Source: Sodiomyces alkalinus F11
Lineage: Eukaryota > Ascomycota > Sordariomycetes > Glomerellales > Plectosphaerellaceae
Length of the DNA: 64,000 nucleotides
Reading direction: 5' to 3'
Assembly: GCF_003711515.1 (NCBI RefSeq)
Contig: NW_021167081.1
Location: forward strand, 4,573,166 to 4,637,165
Below the pieces are notes generated by a model. The model saw only the letters and a list, made by a program, of their open reading frames with translations. It was not told the DNA's origin and ran no database searches. A program made the position numbers and the translations under genes. This document shows, piece by piece, positions 11,242 through 22,049 of the stretch. The stretch's first letter is position 1. Every line of letters starts with the position of its first letter.

Positions 11242-11500
11242 GTTTTTTTTTTATTTATTGATTACGCGTATGTAGCCCTGAAGCTATAGCGCGGCGCGTA
11301 TCGCCCTAAGGGCTAGAGGTTATTGGAAGCCAGGTGCAGTAAAATAGAGCGTATTAAATAAAGGAAATCCTCCGTAATAATCTGCCTAATAAAACCTAAT
11401 AGGTAAACAACCGAAGTAAAATAACTAGACCGCAGGAATCGTGGTTTACGCCCTATACCACTCTGCCGAGGCTATCTTAGTAGCTAAAAGGTAGGCCTAT
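11242..11500 (-). repeat. 3' untranslated end and tail of LINE1
   Basis: Minus strand: the end of ORF2, then the shared family block with 'catacgcgtaat', then an AATAAATA-type A-rich tail ending at 11242. The same end is found in LINE3, which defines the family 3' terminus used for target-primed integration. Confidence 0.75.
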
Positions 11501-14500
11501 AAGGCCTGTATTCCTTTTTTAGTACTAAATACTAGCGACAGAGATAGCGGTAGGCCTGCTAGGGCTTCCCGCAGGGCTCTTCGTTCTACTTTATAAAAAG
11601 GACAGGAAAGAATAAGGTGTGCTGTATCCTGTATAGGGGAGCCGGGACAGGAATAGCGGTCATTAGTGTAGTTTTAGGCCCTTTTTCGGTGGGGTTTTAG
11701 GTATCCGAAGCCGGGTTTTAACTGCGTGAAAGCCGATTATATCCACCTAAGGCCTTATATTAGTAGTGGTTTTCGGGAGAAACAGAGGTTATCGCAGACT
11801 AGTCGCCGATATAGGCGGCCTAATCGAACCGATTTACCTCTTTTCTCCTCCTCCTCTTCGTGATTGTATAGGGTTTTCTAGTCTTAAATAAGGGCTTTAT
11901 TTACCCGGCGTTTTAGGTGGCTAAGGGTAACTAAGCTAACGGATTTAGTACCTTTTTCGGGGTTTAACGCCCCTTTAGCGATCTTATCCGCTAGTTCGTT
12001 CCTTTTTATCCCTATATATAAGGGGTACCACCACACAGAAATCGATGTGCCTAGTAGTTTAAGGAGGGAAATAAGGTCTTTAGGTTTTATAGCCCACTAT
12101 AAGGTGCGCTAAAGCCTTTAAATAGCCGCCTATGAATCACTAAAAATATAGCACTCTAAGGGCCTCGGCGTCTGCTTTAGGGCAGCGTAAAGGGCCTAGA
12201 GAATAGCGTATAATTCAGCGTCCGCGACTTCGGCAGCGGCCCCTAGGTTAAAGCCTATAGCTTTATAGGGCCTTCCGGTATTAGTCCACTATCTTATATC
12301 GGCTATAGCCTGCGAGGGTCCTCTAGGGGGCTTAGTAGCGTGGCCTAGGGAGCCGTCGGTATAGAAAATAGTAGCCTATTCCCCTAGGCCTTATTGTATT
12401 TTAGCGAGGGCTTCGAGGTGCGCTATTTTCTAATTAAGGGTATTAGAGCCAGGGCCAGGGCTAGGGTTAGTGGCTATAATACGCCGGTCTTTAGGGAAAA
12501 AGAGCCTTAGATCCGCTAAGGGTTCTAAAGCCTAAGGGGCCTCCTATCTAGCCGAGGGGCCCTCGATATCCTAAGACTAACCTATTAAAGCCACTGTTTC
12601 TAGGCCTAGCCTGTATAACTATATAGTAGACTATACGTTCTAAAGAAGGGTTAGTTGGTTTCTGTCTCCTAGGAGCTAGCGCTTAATAGAGTGGTTCGGT
12701 AGGAATTATAAGGTCCTAAAGGCATAAAGCCTATTAGACCTAGTTAACCGAACCGCCGCTAGTGGTACTACTGCTTCGAGTTCAAGAGGCCGTAAAGGGG
12801 TCCCCTTAAAAGCGCCTAGGGCCCTAATTAGAGCGCCGTATTATAGGCGTTCTAGGCGGTGCACGACGTGCTTTTTTGGTGATTTAGGGTCCTACTAGAG
12901 CTACAAGCCAAAATCAGCTAGGGAAGCTATATAGGCTATATATAGCTACCGTAAAGCCTTAAAAGAAAGGCCCCTTTATAAGCTAGCTAGCCTATATAAC
13001 CTATTTAGGGCCCCTAAAGTTGAATTTAGGCGTTTTTCGACGTAGGGTTTAAAGGATAGCTTAGGATTAAACTAGACACCTAGCCACCTAATAGGACCTA
13101 GCGCGGGTTTAACTAGGTATCCCCCTATAGTAACTAGAGTGTTTTCTTTAGAGCGTCTTCGATAGAAGTGAATTAGCTCTGTTTTTTTCAGGGTTAAAAA
13201 GGATTGAGTTAACTTTTATTACATCGAAGAGGGAGGTTACGGCTTTTTCTACGGCTTTATAGTTTTTCCTAGTCGACGTAGATACTATAGATAGCTGGAA
13301 ATCGTCGGTATAGCATCGCTAAAGGCCCTGAAAACCCGGCCCCGCAATAACCTTCCTAATATAAATTAGGAAAAGAATAGGGGAGACCGGGGAGCCTTAT
13401 AGAACCCTTATATTTAGGGGGGTGGGCTGCTGAACCTGCCCCTTAAAGGCTAGTTGGATACGCCTATCTTCTGTACAAGAGGCTACCTATTTAACTAGAT
13501 TCGGGGGTAGTTATAGTTCTTAAAGGGTTCTAAGTAGCTAAGGACGGGCGACGTGATCGAAGGCTCCCTTAATATCTAAAAACGGCGTAGAAATCACCGG
13601 ATTCTAGCGTGATTTACGCTGTTTTTCAATATGGTGGAGGAGGAGAAGGGCCGTATCGATAGCAGAGCGTTATTGTCTACCCCCTATTTAACTAGGGTGT
13701 AGAAGGTTATCGCGGGTATTAGCTATAAAGCTAAGCCTAGCAGCTATAACCCTCTTAAGAACTTTACATAAGCAGTTTAGAAGGGCTATAATCCTATAAG
13801 ACTGAGGGTTAGAATAGTCCTTCTTCCCTGGCTTCGGTAAAACGACACCTAGGACTTTCGTCTAGCAGGTAGAGTGGTGGCCTGCTAAAAGCAGGGCTAA
13901 ATAGGCTTATAAAAAGGACGCGGGGATAACCTTATAAGCCTGATGGATCGGTTTTAGACTAATCCTATTAGACCCTAGGGCTTTCCCCTTAGCGGCTCCG
14001 AGTATAGCGCGCTATAGTTTGGTAGCCTGGAGGCTAGGCTACTCCCACGGTCTTCAAAGGCCCTTACTGCGTGATATAGTTAGGGTCTGGGGGCCGTTCG
14101 AAGGGTAGGAGGGGCCTGTAAATATAGGGGCGTCAGGGGCGTTGCGTTGATGGCGGAAGAAGAAGAAGAAAAAGAAGAAGAAGAAGACGGTGCTGGAAAA
14201 AGGGTGTGAAGTAGGTCGTTGCATTTATCTTCGAAGGCGTAGGCCTTCTGCTTCGTAGGCGTAGGCCTTCTGCTTCGTAGGCGTTTAAATCGGCGGGATT
14301 TTCGCGTTAAGGCCGCTTTTCGTATAGTTATAGGCCTTAACGATTTCAGGGCCTTCGGCGTTGGCTAGGAAGGCCTCCTAGTAGTCGTTTTACGCTATTT
14401 TAACCGCCCGATAGTAGGCGTTTCGAGCTTCTTTCCAGGAGGCTTCTAAAGGCGCCTAGGTGGCCCAGGCCCCCTCTTTTGCCTTTCGACAAGCCCTAAA

Positions 14501-15650
14501 GGCCCTATTAGCTGATTGTCGCAGGGTTTTTAGCTCTTTAGTCCACTAAGGCTTCGAACGCCCTACTACTCGTAGCTTAGGCACTAAAGCCTTAAGCGCT
14601 CGGGTAATAGTATCCGAAAAGCAGCGGCCTAAAGAATCCTCGTCCGAGGCGTTAATAGCCCATTAAATATCCTGGTTAAGGCTAGGTTCTAGGCCCTTTA
14701 GGGTACTAGAAAACAGGTCCTAGTCTACTAGCTTATAGTGATAGGCCGGCGGGAGGGACCTATTTATAGGACCTTTAGAGCCTAAAATAGTAGCCGAAAG
14801 GAGGATAGCGCGGTGTAAAAAGGTGGTGTTTTCGATATATTCCTACTTATCGAAGCGGAGATAATTAAAGCCGGGCGTGTAAAAGGCTAGGTCTATAACC
14901 AACTCTTAAGGAAAATCAGACCTAAAAAAGGTCCCCCTGTTTAGGTTAACTTTATCAGAAACCACTAAACAGGTAGCTCCGAGGCTATCTACCCAGTCTA
15001 CTAAAGTCTAGGCCCTAATAGAAGCCTGCTTAATAGCAGCTCCGTTCCACTACTAGTGGTTCCTGTTAAAGTCCCCTATAATAAGTGTAGGCTTAGGGAC
15101 CTATAGGCCCTATAGCACTCGATCCTCGGTCCAGGGCCGGCTTCTAGGGCCTAAAAAGGAGGGGAAGGAAGAAGAAGAAGTAGAAAACGGGAAAGAAGAA
15201 GAAGAAGTGGAAGAGGTAGAAAGGTTAAGGCTAGGGGGCCGCCCTCGGCCTATCGTTTCGGGGTCCTATTCTATCTAATTATAGACGTGTAGAGTATAAA
15301 AGGTCTATAGATAATAAACCTCTATAATCTGCGTATCTATATCGTCTAGAAGGTCGTCGCGGTGTGAAAAGTCTATTCTAGGGCCCTTTCTTATATAAGT
15401 AAGGAGTATAGGCTTAATAGGGAAAAACTAGGTTGTTAGGATATAGGCGTAACCGTGTAAAAAGCAAGGTAGTTTCGGATAAACCACCCCTCTAGTATCG
15501 GGACGCAGGCTAGTTTCTGAATAAGGACTATATTAGCCGAAGCCTCCAAAGCCTATTCTAGGATAGTCTTTGACGCCGGGGCCTATTTATCGACGTTATA
15601 TTAAATAAACCGGATATCTTTAGAACTATAAAGCCCTTTATTTATAGAAA
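11500..15650 (-). pseudogene. LINE1 ORF2: endonuclease, reverse transcriptase, RNase H
   Basis: Read through RIP stops on the minus strand. The N-terminal APE endonuclease shows IRFIQYNVDK (about 15570-15600), the GDFNRNH catalytic block (15056-15076) and a following Trp. RT motif C reads YTDDF at 13298-13312, so both catalytic Asp codons survive. The RNase H first motif YTDGSLGH lies near 12340-12365, with ELYAIL and FSDSQ-like blocks after it (12170-12260). A cysteine-rich C-terminal tail follows. Serine-rich insertions encoded by CTT/TCT repeats occur within the endonuclease (15160-15220) and before the RT (14155-14200). All stops seen are TAG or TAA, consistent with RIP rather than relaxed coding. 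Confidence 0.85.
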
Positions 15651-15689
15651 TTTAGGGTTTTATAGCTCGAAAGACCTCGTAGTCCCTGC

Positions 15690-17062
15690 TAAACGGGGGG
15701 TAGTCTCCCTCGTAGTTACAGCACTTATAGGTCTTATACTTATAGTCTCCGTATTCTTTATACTCGTTATAGTAATGGTATTTCTCCCTATAACCTTTAA
15801 CGGCGCAGATAGGGCAGGAAGCTAGGCTCTTATAGGTCCCCCGGGTATACCCGAATTTCCAGCAGTTAGAATACTGAGTTCTAGGGGTTATAGACCTATA
15901 TTTATAGACCTTTAGCCGCTGGCCGGCTATATAGAGCCCCTGTTTTAGGCAGTACTTCTATTCTTTAATAGAGGGTATAGAGATAACCACTATGCCGTAA
16001 AACGCGTTTAGAGCCCCTAGCTACCGAGGCTTCCCTACTACCCTAATAGGGTTAAAGGTGCCGATTTTAGTAGCTAGATCCTATAGGCCTAGGCCCTGTT
16101 ATAGACTTCGGTTTAGGGCCTTTTACGGCGGCTTAGAGGGGTTAGGTACAGGGGTATGACCACCCCTAAAGGCTCTAAAAGGCGCGTATTTAATAATAAG
16201 CTTAAAATAGTCGCCTATAGGCTCGGGGCGCTAGGGAGGGAGGTTTAGCTCTTTAAACCACTGATTCTATGAGTCTAGGAGCTATTAAACGCTATAATTT
16301 GGCCCCGGGGTTAAAATAAGGTTCCCGTTAGTCAACCGGCTGATAGCCGTAACTACGGGGAATTTTAGGGCCTTATTAAGCTTATTCCGAAGCGCGAGGA
16401 GGTCGAAGTTTTCCCTTAGAATCGCTACCCCTGCCGTAGGCTATAGAATCACCTTAGGGACCTTTTTAGGGTCTATTAGGAGGAGTGCCGGGGGTATAGA
16501 GATAGGGGTAGGGGCTAAGGGTGCTAAAGCCCCTGAAATAGGGGCCTAGGGTGCTATAAGGCCTTTGTTCCCCTTTCCAGCCTCGCTATAAAGGGGTTTG
16601 AGCTACTCTGTAAGCCTATAAACTGTCTAAGCTAACTCGTCGACCTTCTATTCGAGTATAGGAGGCTAGGGGCTCGGGGTTCCGTTGATAGTAGATTCAA
16701 GCCCTGCGGTTAGAGCCTTAATCTAAGGGATAGGGTCGAGGGTATAGGCCTATTAAAGCAGCTAAAAAGCCTATAAGAGTAGTTCCTTAGCCTATACCTT
16801 ACTAGCCGATCTAGTCGACTTCTAGGGCTCGGCCGGGGTTTCTCCAGGGGCTTTAGCTATTCCAGGGGCCCTTTTAGCCTATTTAGAGCCTAAAAGGCTC
16901 GGTTTTTCAGTAGGGGGGCCCCTAGAAGCTGGGGGGGGCCCTAGAGGGCGTTTCGAAAGCGCCTTCGGCTTCCGAGTCCGAGGGGGATTTAATTCGGGTC
17001 CTAGAAAAGCGTTTTGGAGTAGGCGTAAAGGGGCTAAGATGTGTTTTCGAATTTAGGGGCAT
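15690..17062 (-). pseudogene. LINE1 ORF1, gag-like protein with zinc knuckles
   Basis: The minus-strand frame starts at an ATG (17060-17062) and begins MPLNSKTHL. It runs through a long Pro/Ser/Lys-rich N-terminal region and ends with cysteine-rich knuckles at about 15690-15890. One reads C-x2-C-x4-H/Y-x4-C (NCWKFGYTRGTYK, with RIP turning Cys and His codons into Tyr). About 457 codons is normal for Tad1-type ORF1. ORF1 proteins bind element RNA in the LINE RNP. The frame appears to run on into the endonuclease without an obvious shift. Confidence 0.75.
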
Positions 17063-17085
17063 AGCGAGGGTCTTCCTATTAAAGA

Positions 17086-17640
17086 GGACCTTATATAGTA
17101 TCTTCTAATTCTTATTCTTATTATACTGCCTCTGTAGCGTGCGGGTATAGACCTATATAACCGTGGCAATAGCCTTAGGCTATATAAACGGCGGTAGCTT
17201 TATATGGGTATTTATTATATAGCCTTTTAAGATTACTATAGCGGTAGCGCGTTCGGCACCCCTATTTTACGCTTATATATTAGGGGCAGATACCTATATA
17301 AGAATACCTTTTCCGCGTAGGAAAAGAGTGATATCGTGGGATTAAGTTAGCTCGTTATTAGCCTCGAAAACGCGTATCTTATAACCTAACTAGTAGTCTA
17401 CCTAGGAGAGGAAATGCTTAATTACTTCGAGGATATCCGCTATAAGTTTACTGTTTCTAATGTAGGTAGCTTTACAGCTACTATAATAGTCGGTAAAAAA
17501 CATAAATCGAGAATCCCCGTCGGATATTCGCTTAAAATCCATTAACTCGATCGCCTACTATTCCCCTATATAGGTTAGTACGGTGCGAGGGTGCCTGCTA
17601 ATATACCGTTTTATCTTTATAAGCTCGTAATGTAACTGGG
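17086..17640 (-). pseudogene. Ty1/Copia integrase core fragment
   Basis: Minus-strand reading gives the Copia integrase core in order. Near 17500-17590 it reads ELMDFKRISDGDSRFMFFTD. Next come a helix with ILEVIKHFL, then KIRVFEANNEL (RIP form of RSDNGxE), then SAPNIQAQNRGAERA, equivalent to SAPYTPEQNGVAER, and a final ATVIQVYTRT, equivalent to AVYLLNRTP. That is the D,D,E-type core of Copia pol. The Asp of the second motif has changed to Asn or Ala in the copy. The fragment is cut at 17086 by LINE1 and fades at about 17640. No RT follows it directly; 10600-11241 may be its continuation. Confidence 0.75.
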
Positions 17641-19799
17641 CGAAGACGTTCCCGAATATAATCGTTAAGATAATGATTGTGATGTTTGAATTGGGGAAAA
17701 TCTAGAATATAAGAAACTCCGATGGAACGGTCCTTATATAATCCGGATCGGTTACGTGTATCTATTTAACCCGACTAACCGGTTCGGACCGATTAACCTC
17801 AATAGTTAGAAAACCTGCGACCGACCTAGTGAGTGAGATTAATTATAATAACCGATCTGCGCGGTTATAATACGGCCCTAATTATTATCGCCTCGTCCTT
17901 AAGACTACGATAATTCTAAAAATAATAACGCGTAGATCTAGTGTAAATAATAAACTAAACGATATTTTCGTTACCGTAATCAGGGCTCCCTCGAAGCACT
18001 CTAGTATCTTTTAGCCGTCTCCTCCTCGCGTTGGAGTTCTTTCACGAGTGGTTGTAAAGTACCTAAAGCTGTGGAACTAATCCAGTCTTGCTTTATATAA
18101 CGGTTCGAAGGCGGATATAGCACTACTTCGGCAGGAGGTTAGGCGGTCTTCGCGTAACGTAGTAGGGGTAGCGGCGGGTAGTCTTCGTGTAACGTAGTAG
18201 CGGCCTCCTTAGCGCATAGTTCCCGTCGAGGTGGTGGCGTGCAGGCAGGTCAGATCTTTTTAGCGCGTTCTTCGAATCGTGAAGTCTTTTTCGAAAGAAG
18301 AAGCTAACCGTCGTTTACCGTAGTAGAAGCAGGACTCGAAGGAATCGTCGGAGCCGAAAGAATAACCGAAGAACTAAAGGAATAGGAAGAGAAAGAAGAA
18401 GAATAAGATAGGCGGCTCGGGGCTCTCTCGATCAGAATAATAAAGATAGAAGGAAAAGAATAAGAATAAAAGACGTAGGAAATCGGGAATAACGTGGGCC
18501 ACGGAAGCGTATAGGAATAAGGCGTGCAAAAACGGTGCAAAAACGGGAAGGCTGAAAAAGAGAGGGGCAGAGACGTAGTCGCAGAATTAAGAGCACGAAC
18601 AAGATCACAAATAACTAAATACCTAACGGCCTAGAAGGTTCAAAAACGGGCTCATTCGATAGCACTTGTTCTGATCAGGCTAATAGACGTACAAAGAGAG
18701 GCTAAAAAATTGGGGGGGGGTCGTTAAGAGTACTAAGCACTCTCTCCTCTATCCTCGGCCCTAAAGCTAGGCTCGCGGTCCCCATGGGCATAGCTTTTAA
18801 TAATAAAAATAATAATACAAATAAATAGTCAGGGAGATACTGCTTCTTCTACTAAGGCTAACTAATAGAAAGCAGTTTACTATAGGAGGGGGGGTGAAAA
18901 AAAATAGAAGATAGAATCGCGGCCATAGCCTTATAGGCATAGCTTCTAAACAAGAGTAACATAAGACAGAGCGTGCTCGTTCTTCTTTTAATCAGACTAA
19001 TGCAAGGTAGATTGTGAAGATACGGCCTTAGTACCGAAGTCCACGGGCGTAAATCGCGGCCCTAGTATAAAGTCCAAAATCCATATAACCACGGCCAGAA
19101 CCCGGCCCCCGGCTTCCACGCAGGACTTCTGCTTCCGAAAACACGCAGGTGACCCTGATTAGGCGAAGAAGAAAGTAGGGAAGTAGAAAAAGAAAAGAAA
19201 AAAGCAGAGGAAGGGAAAAACAGATAAGTGGGAAAAAAGCAGGAATCATCAGTAGTCAGGATATATAAGGAAAATAACAGGACTACCCTCTTAGATCTTC
19301 TAAGTCCTATCACCCTAGTAGGTCTTTAGTATACGACGGACAGAACCGTAGATTAATAATCTTTTCTACGCCCTGTATATCGCTTCTAGGCGGAATCCCT
19401 AGATCTTCGTGCCGGCGGGGTCTTCGGCTCTACCCGTTCTTCTTCGTCTTTCTCTAGGGCCGTGCCCACGGCGGCGGAACTTCTCGCGGCGTGCCTTATG
19501 GCGTGCCTCGTAGCGATACCTCTGGCGGCGGCGATAGACTTCGTGACGAACGGCTCTCTTTATTACCATAACCAGGGCGTTACCGTGTATATTCCTCTTT
19601 TAAGGACTCTAATTCTAATGCTATCGTCAAAAGGGCCTGCTCCTGGTATAGTCTTTATTTGAAGAACACATTAAGCCGTTCCTCGGCTATGTCTTAAACC
19701 AGTTTCAGGATGGGGGAAATCAGGTTATATCCTTTACTGGTATTAGACGTGTATACGGTTTTATACTAAAGCAGTAGTCCTTCTAGGTGTCACGGCTTA
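17641..19799. other. less-mutated flank of element C, no gene recognised
   Basis: CA and TG dinucleotides are clearly more common here than in the elements, for example 18541-18600. The plus strand has GA-rich stretches (18340-18480, 19150-19215), which give serine-rich minus-strand openings with no recognised content. A short repeated phrase, cttcgYgtaacgtagtag, occurs at about 18148 and 18187. A 66-codon plus ORF at 19462-19662 has a hydrophobic Ala/Leu N-terminus but resembles nothing I know. This is either a young repeat or degraded unique DNA. Confidence 0.4.
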
Positions 19800-19991
19800 T
19801 TAAAAGTTGTTTACGTATTAAGGTCGAAAATATAGTATTTTCGACTAAGCAAGAAAAGGAGGAAAGGAAAAGTCTACGCGGTATATAGACGGCTAAGTAC
19901 AGGTTAGATCGCACGGGCCTTACTAGGAGGTCCGTGCTTCTTAGTCCCGACTATTACCAGGACTATTCTACGGGCTATAGCCCGTAATATA
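19800..19991 (-). repeat. 3' LTR of element C
   Basis: Partner of 26668-26860. The shared core includes 'aaaagtctacgcggt', 'cacgggccttactagga' and 'cgggctatag'. It begins TTAAAAG here against TGAAAAG in the other copy. The last few bases are uncertain. Confidence 0.85.
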
Positions 19992-20399
19992 ACCCCCCCC
20001 GGGGGCGGCGAGGTTATAGTCGTGTTATAGTTACACGGTCTTAACCTTACCTTACCCTGGCCTCGCTACGTGTAATCTAGAAATAGCCTCCTTTATTCGA
20101 TTCTATTAAAGGCGCCTTCGAAGGGAGGTATTCCGTAGTAGCTAAGGTTGTTTTAGGGCTAAAATAGTATAAACGAGCTTTTATATAGCGGTGCTATCGC
20201 GGGCTCCGTACCGGCGTACGTGCTAAATATAAGCGATATACGTACCGTATATATAACCGGGGGTTATTCCTTTTACCCTAATAGCGTAGAAAAGGTAGTA
20301 AAATAAACCTCCTACTATTCCTCGTTTTTACTATTTTCTTCCTTTTCTATAGCTTTTATTCTTCCTATTTTGTTTTAATCACTTTTTATATCGTAAGTA

Positions 20400-21730
20400 G
20401 TCCCGAGATACCTTATAGGTCCTATAGAAGTATAAGTAATATCGCCGAGTAATAGCTTATCTCTTAGACCGCCTATATCCTCCTTACTATAAGTCGGCAA
20501 GCCCCTTGCCCGTAGTTCGGTGCCGTAGCTAACTATCGGTGGATATCCGATTACGAGCCTTTTAGTAAGCGTCCCTATAAGGGTAATAGCGATAACGATA
20601 TAAGGTTAGCCCGTGTTATCATAGGTTATAAGGTTAGCCGTAACTAATAGTAAGTAGACTCTAACCCCCCCCTCCCCCCTCCGAAGAAGCGCCGAGCTCC
20701 TAAGAACCCTCCGGGCCCTAGCCCATCGCCCCCTACGCGTAATACGCTACCCGGTAGTACAAATAAGAGTATACCGTTAAGTATTGTTATTAGTCGGGCC
20801 CTAGCGCTACTCGCACTAATACTAAATATTATAAATACTCCTACTATACTTATAAATACTCCGAGGTAAGTATGCTGGTTATATATATAATAACGCGACT
20901 AATAAGCGATATAGCTCCCCTCCGCTGCCTATAACGCCGCTAACGCCTTATAGAATACCGTTTATACTATAAATAAGGACCCTAAGTATAATAATATAAG
21001 TTTATATCGGTCTCTTATATAGCGATTTCTATACTAACCCTTTATGTAGAACCGCTATTAGCTTTAGAAGGTATATAGTCGCTTTTAAGTCGTCCTCGGT
21101 TAAGCTAAATTAGGTAAAGGCGTTATAGGTCGTTTATAAGCTCCCTCCCCCGCTATCGCCCCTACTCCCGCTCCCGTCATACTATTTCTCTTAGCCGCCG
21201 TGCCCCCTGTTATCGCTTAGCCGTCTTCTGTTACCGCCCCCGTTAACGCTATATTTTAGGCGAGTCTACTATAAACGTTCGATAATATCGCCGTGTCCTT
21301 ATATAGTATAGATAAGACGCTTAAAGATATCGCGTTGAAGTTAGAGGACTATAATAATAATATAGCCTATATAAAGACGGAGGTTTATAGCGTTTTGTAG
21401 TATAGGAGACGTTTTTATACATATTTTACTATATTATACCCTCTCCCGGCCGGTGCTTTAAAGGCAGCCTCTAAGGCTATACCTGCCTCGGCTCTTTCCT
21501 AGGAGGTTATTACTCCTTTTATTATTAATAGCGAGGGGGGCGCGATTACCTAAGTGGCTTATTTTAAGCCGGTAAAAGAGCTATAAGTGGGTGCTGCTAA
21601 GGGTAGTATAGCCTTATAAAAAGAGGAGGAGGATAAGGAGGATAACGTGGATATAGAGAAATAGGTCGATTTTATCATTTTTAGCGCTAGGTATTATATT
21701 TACTCTTTTCTTTTCTTACTCGGAGATTAA
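20400..21730 (+). pseudogene. antisense extra ORF of element C, unknown protein
   Basis: A plus-strand frame opposite to pol reads from about 20400 to a TAA at 21728-21730, with about 30 RIP-type stops in 425 codons. It includes a 45-codon stretch without stops at 20520-20650 (FGAVANYRWISDYEPFSKR...SDNDIRL). Next is a basic proline motif PPPKKRRAPK (about 20665-20700), which could be a nuclear localisation signal, and a Pro/Ala-rich linker (about 21150-21240). A predicted coiled coil follows (DKTLKDIALKLEDYNNNI, near 21310-21370), then an acidic KEEEDKEDN tail (about 21620-21650). I do not recognise the family. It sits between integrase and the 3' LTR and is transcribed towards pol. It shares the SDNDI and PPPKK features with the matching ORF of element B, but the similarity is short. 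Confidence 0.5.
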
Positions 21731-22049
21731 GTAAAGGGGGGTAGTAACCCTAATATATCCTCGCTTTCTATTCTTACCCTCCTCGCTACTATATCGGCCT
21801 TTCTTTATATTCGTGTTTTTATATATATACTGTTATAGTGGCCTCTTATTCGACTCTACCGGGCCGTGTTTCATTTAGAATTCGTTAAGTGCTTATATCT
21901 CCTATAAACTCTTAAGGAGTTCCTATATTAGTTCTATATAGCCCTCTTAGTATATTAGTACCTTACGGACGTTACTATAACCTCGCCGCCGAGTATAGGC
22001 GTAAAGGACTTTCTTTACTACTTATTCCTCCTCCGCCTTTAGTCCTTTA

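Larger units (their letters stand above)
11242..17085 (-). mobile_element. LINE1, near-complete Tad1-like non-LTR retrotransposon
   Basis: In minus-strand order the element has ORF1 with zinc knuckles, an APE-type endonuclease, reverse transcriptase, RNase H and a 3' tail ending in A-runs (plus-strand T run at 11243-11252). The order and the RNase H domain fit the fungal Tad1 clade. GGACC flanks both ends (11237-11241 and 17086-17090) and may be a target duplication. Only about 23 bases precede the ORF1 start, so the 5' UTR is missing or short. The 3' end shares the block 'catacgcgtaat' with LINE3 at about 29210, so the two are the same family. RIP stops break every ORF. Confidence 0.85.

Noticed and set aside
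18304..18540. Serine-rich minus-strand ORF
   Set aside because: Produced by a GA-rich plus strand; no conserved motif and no start context.
19028..19313. Two overlapping minus-strand ORFs
   Set aside because: Same region open in two frames because the plus strand is GA-rich; no domain content.
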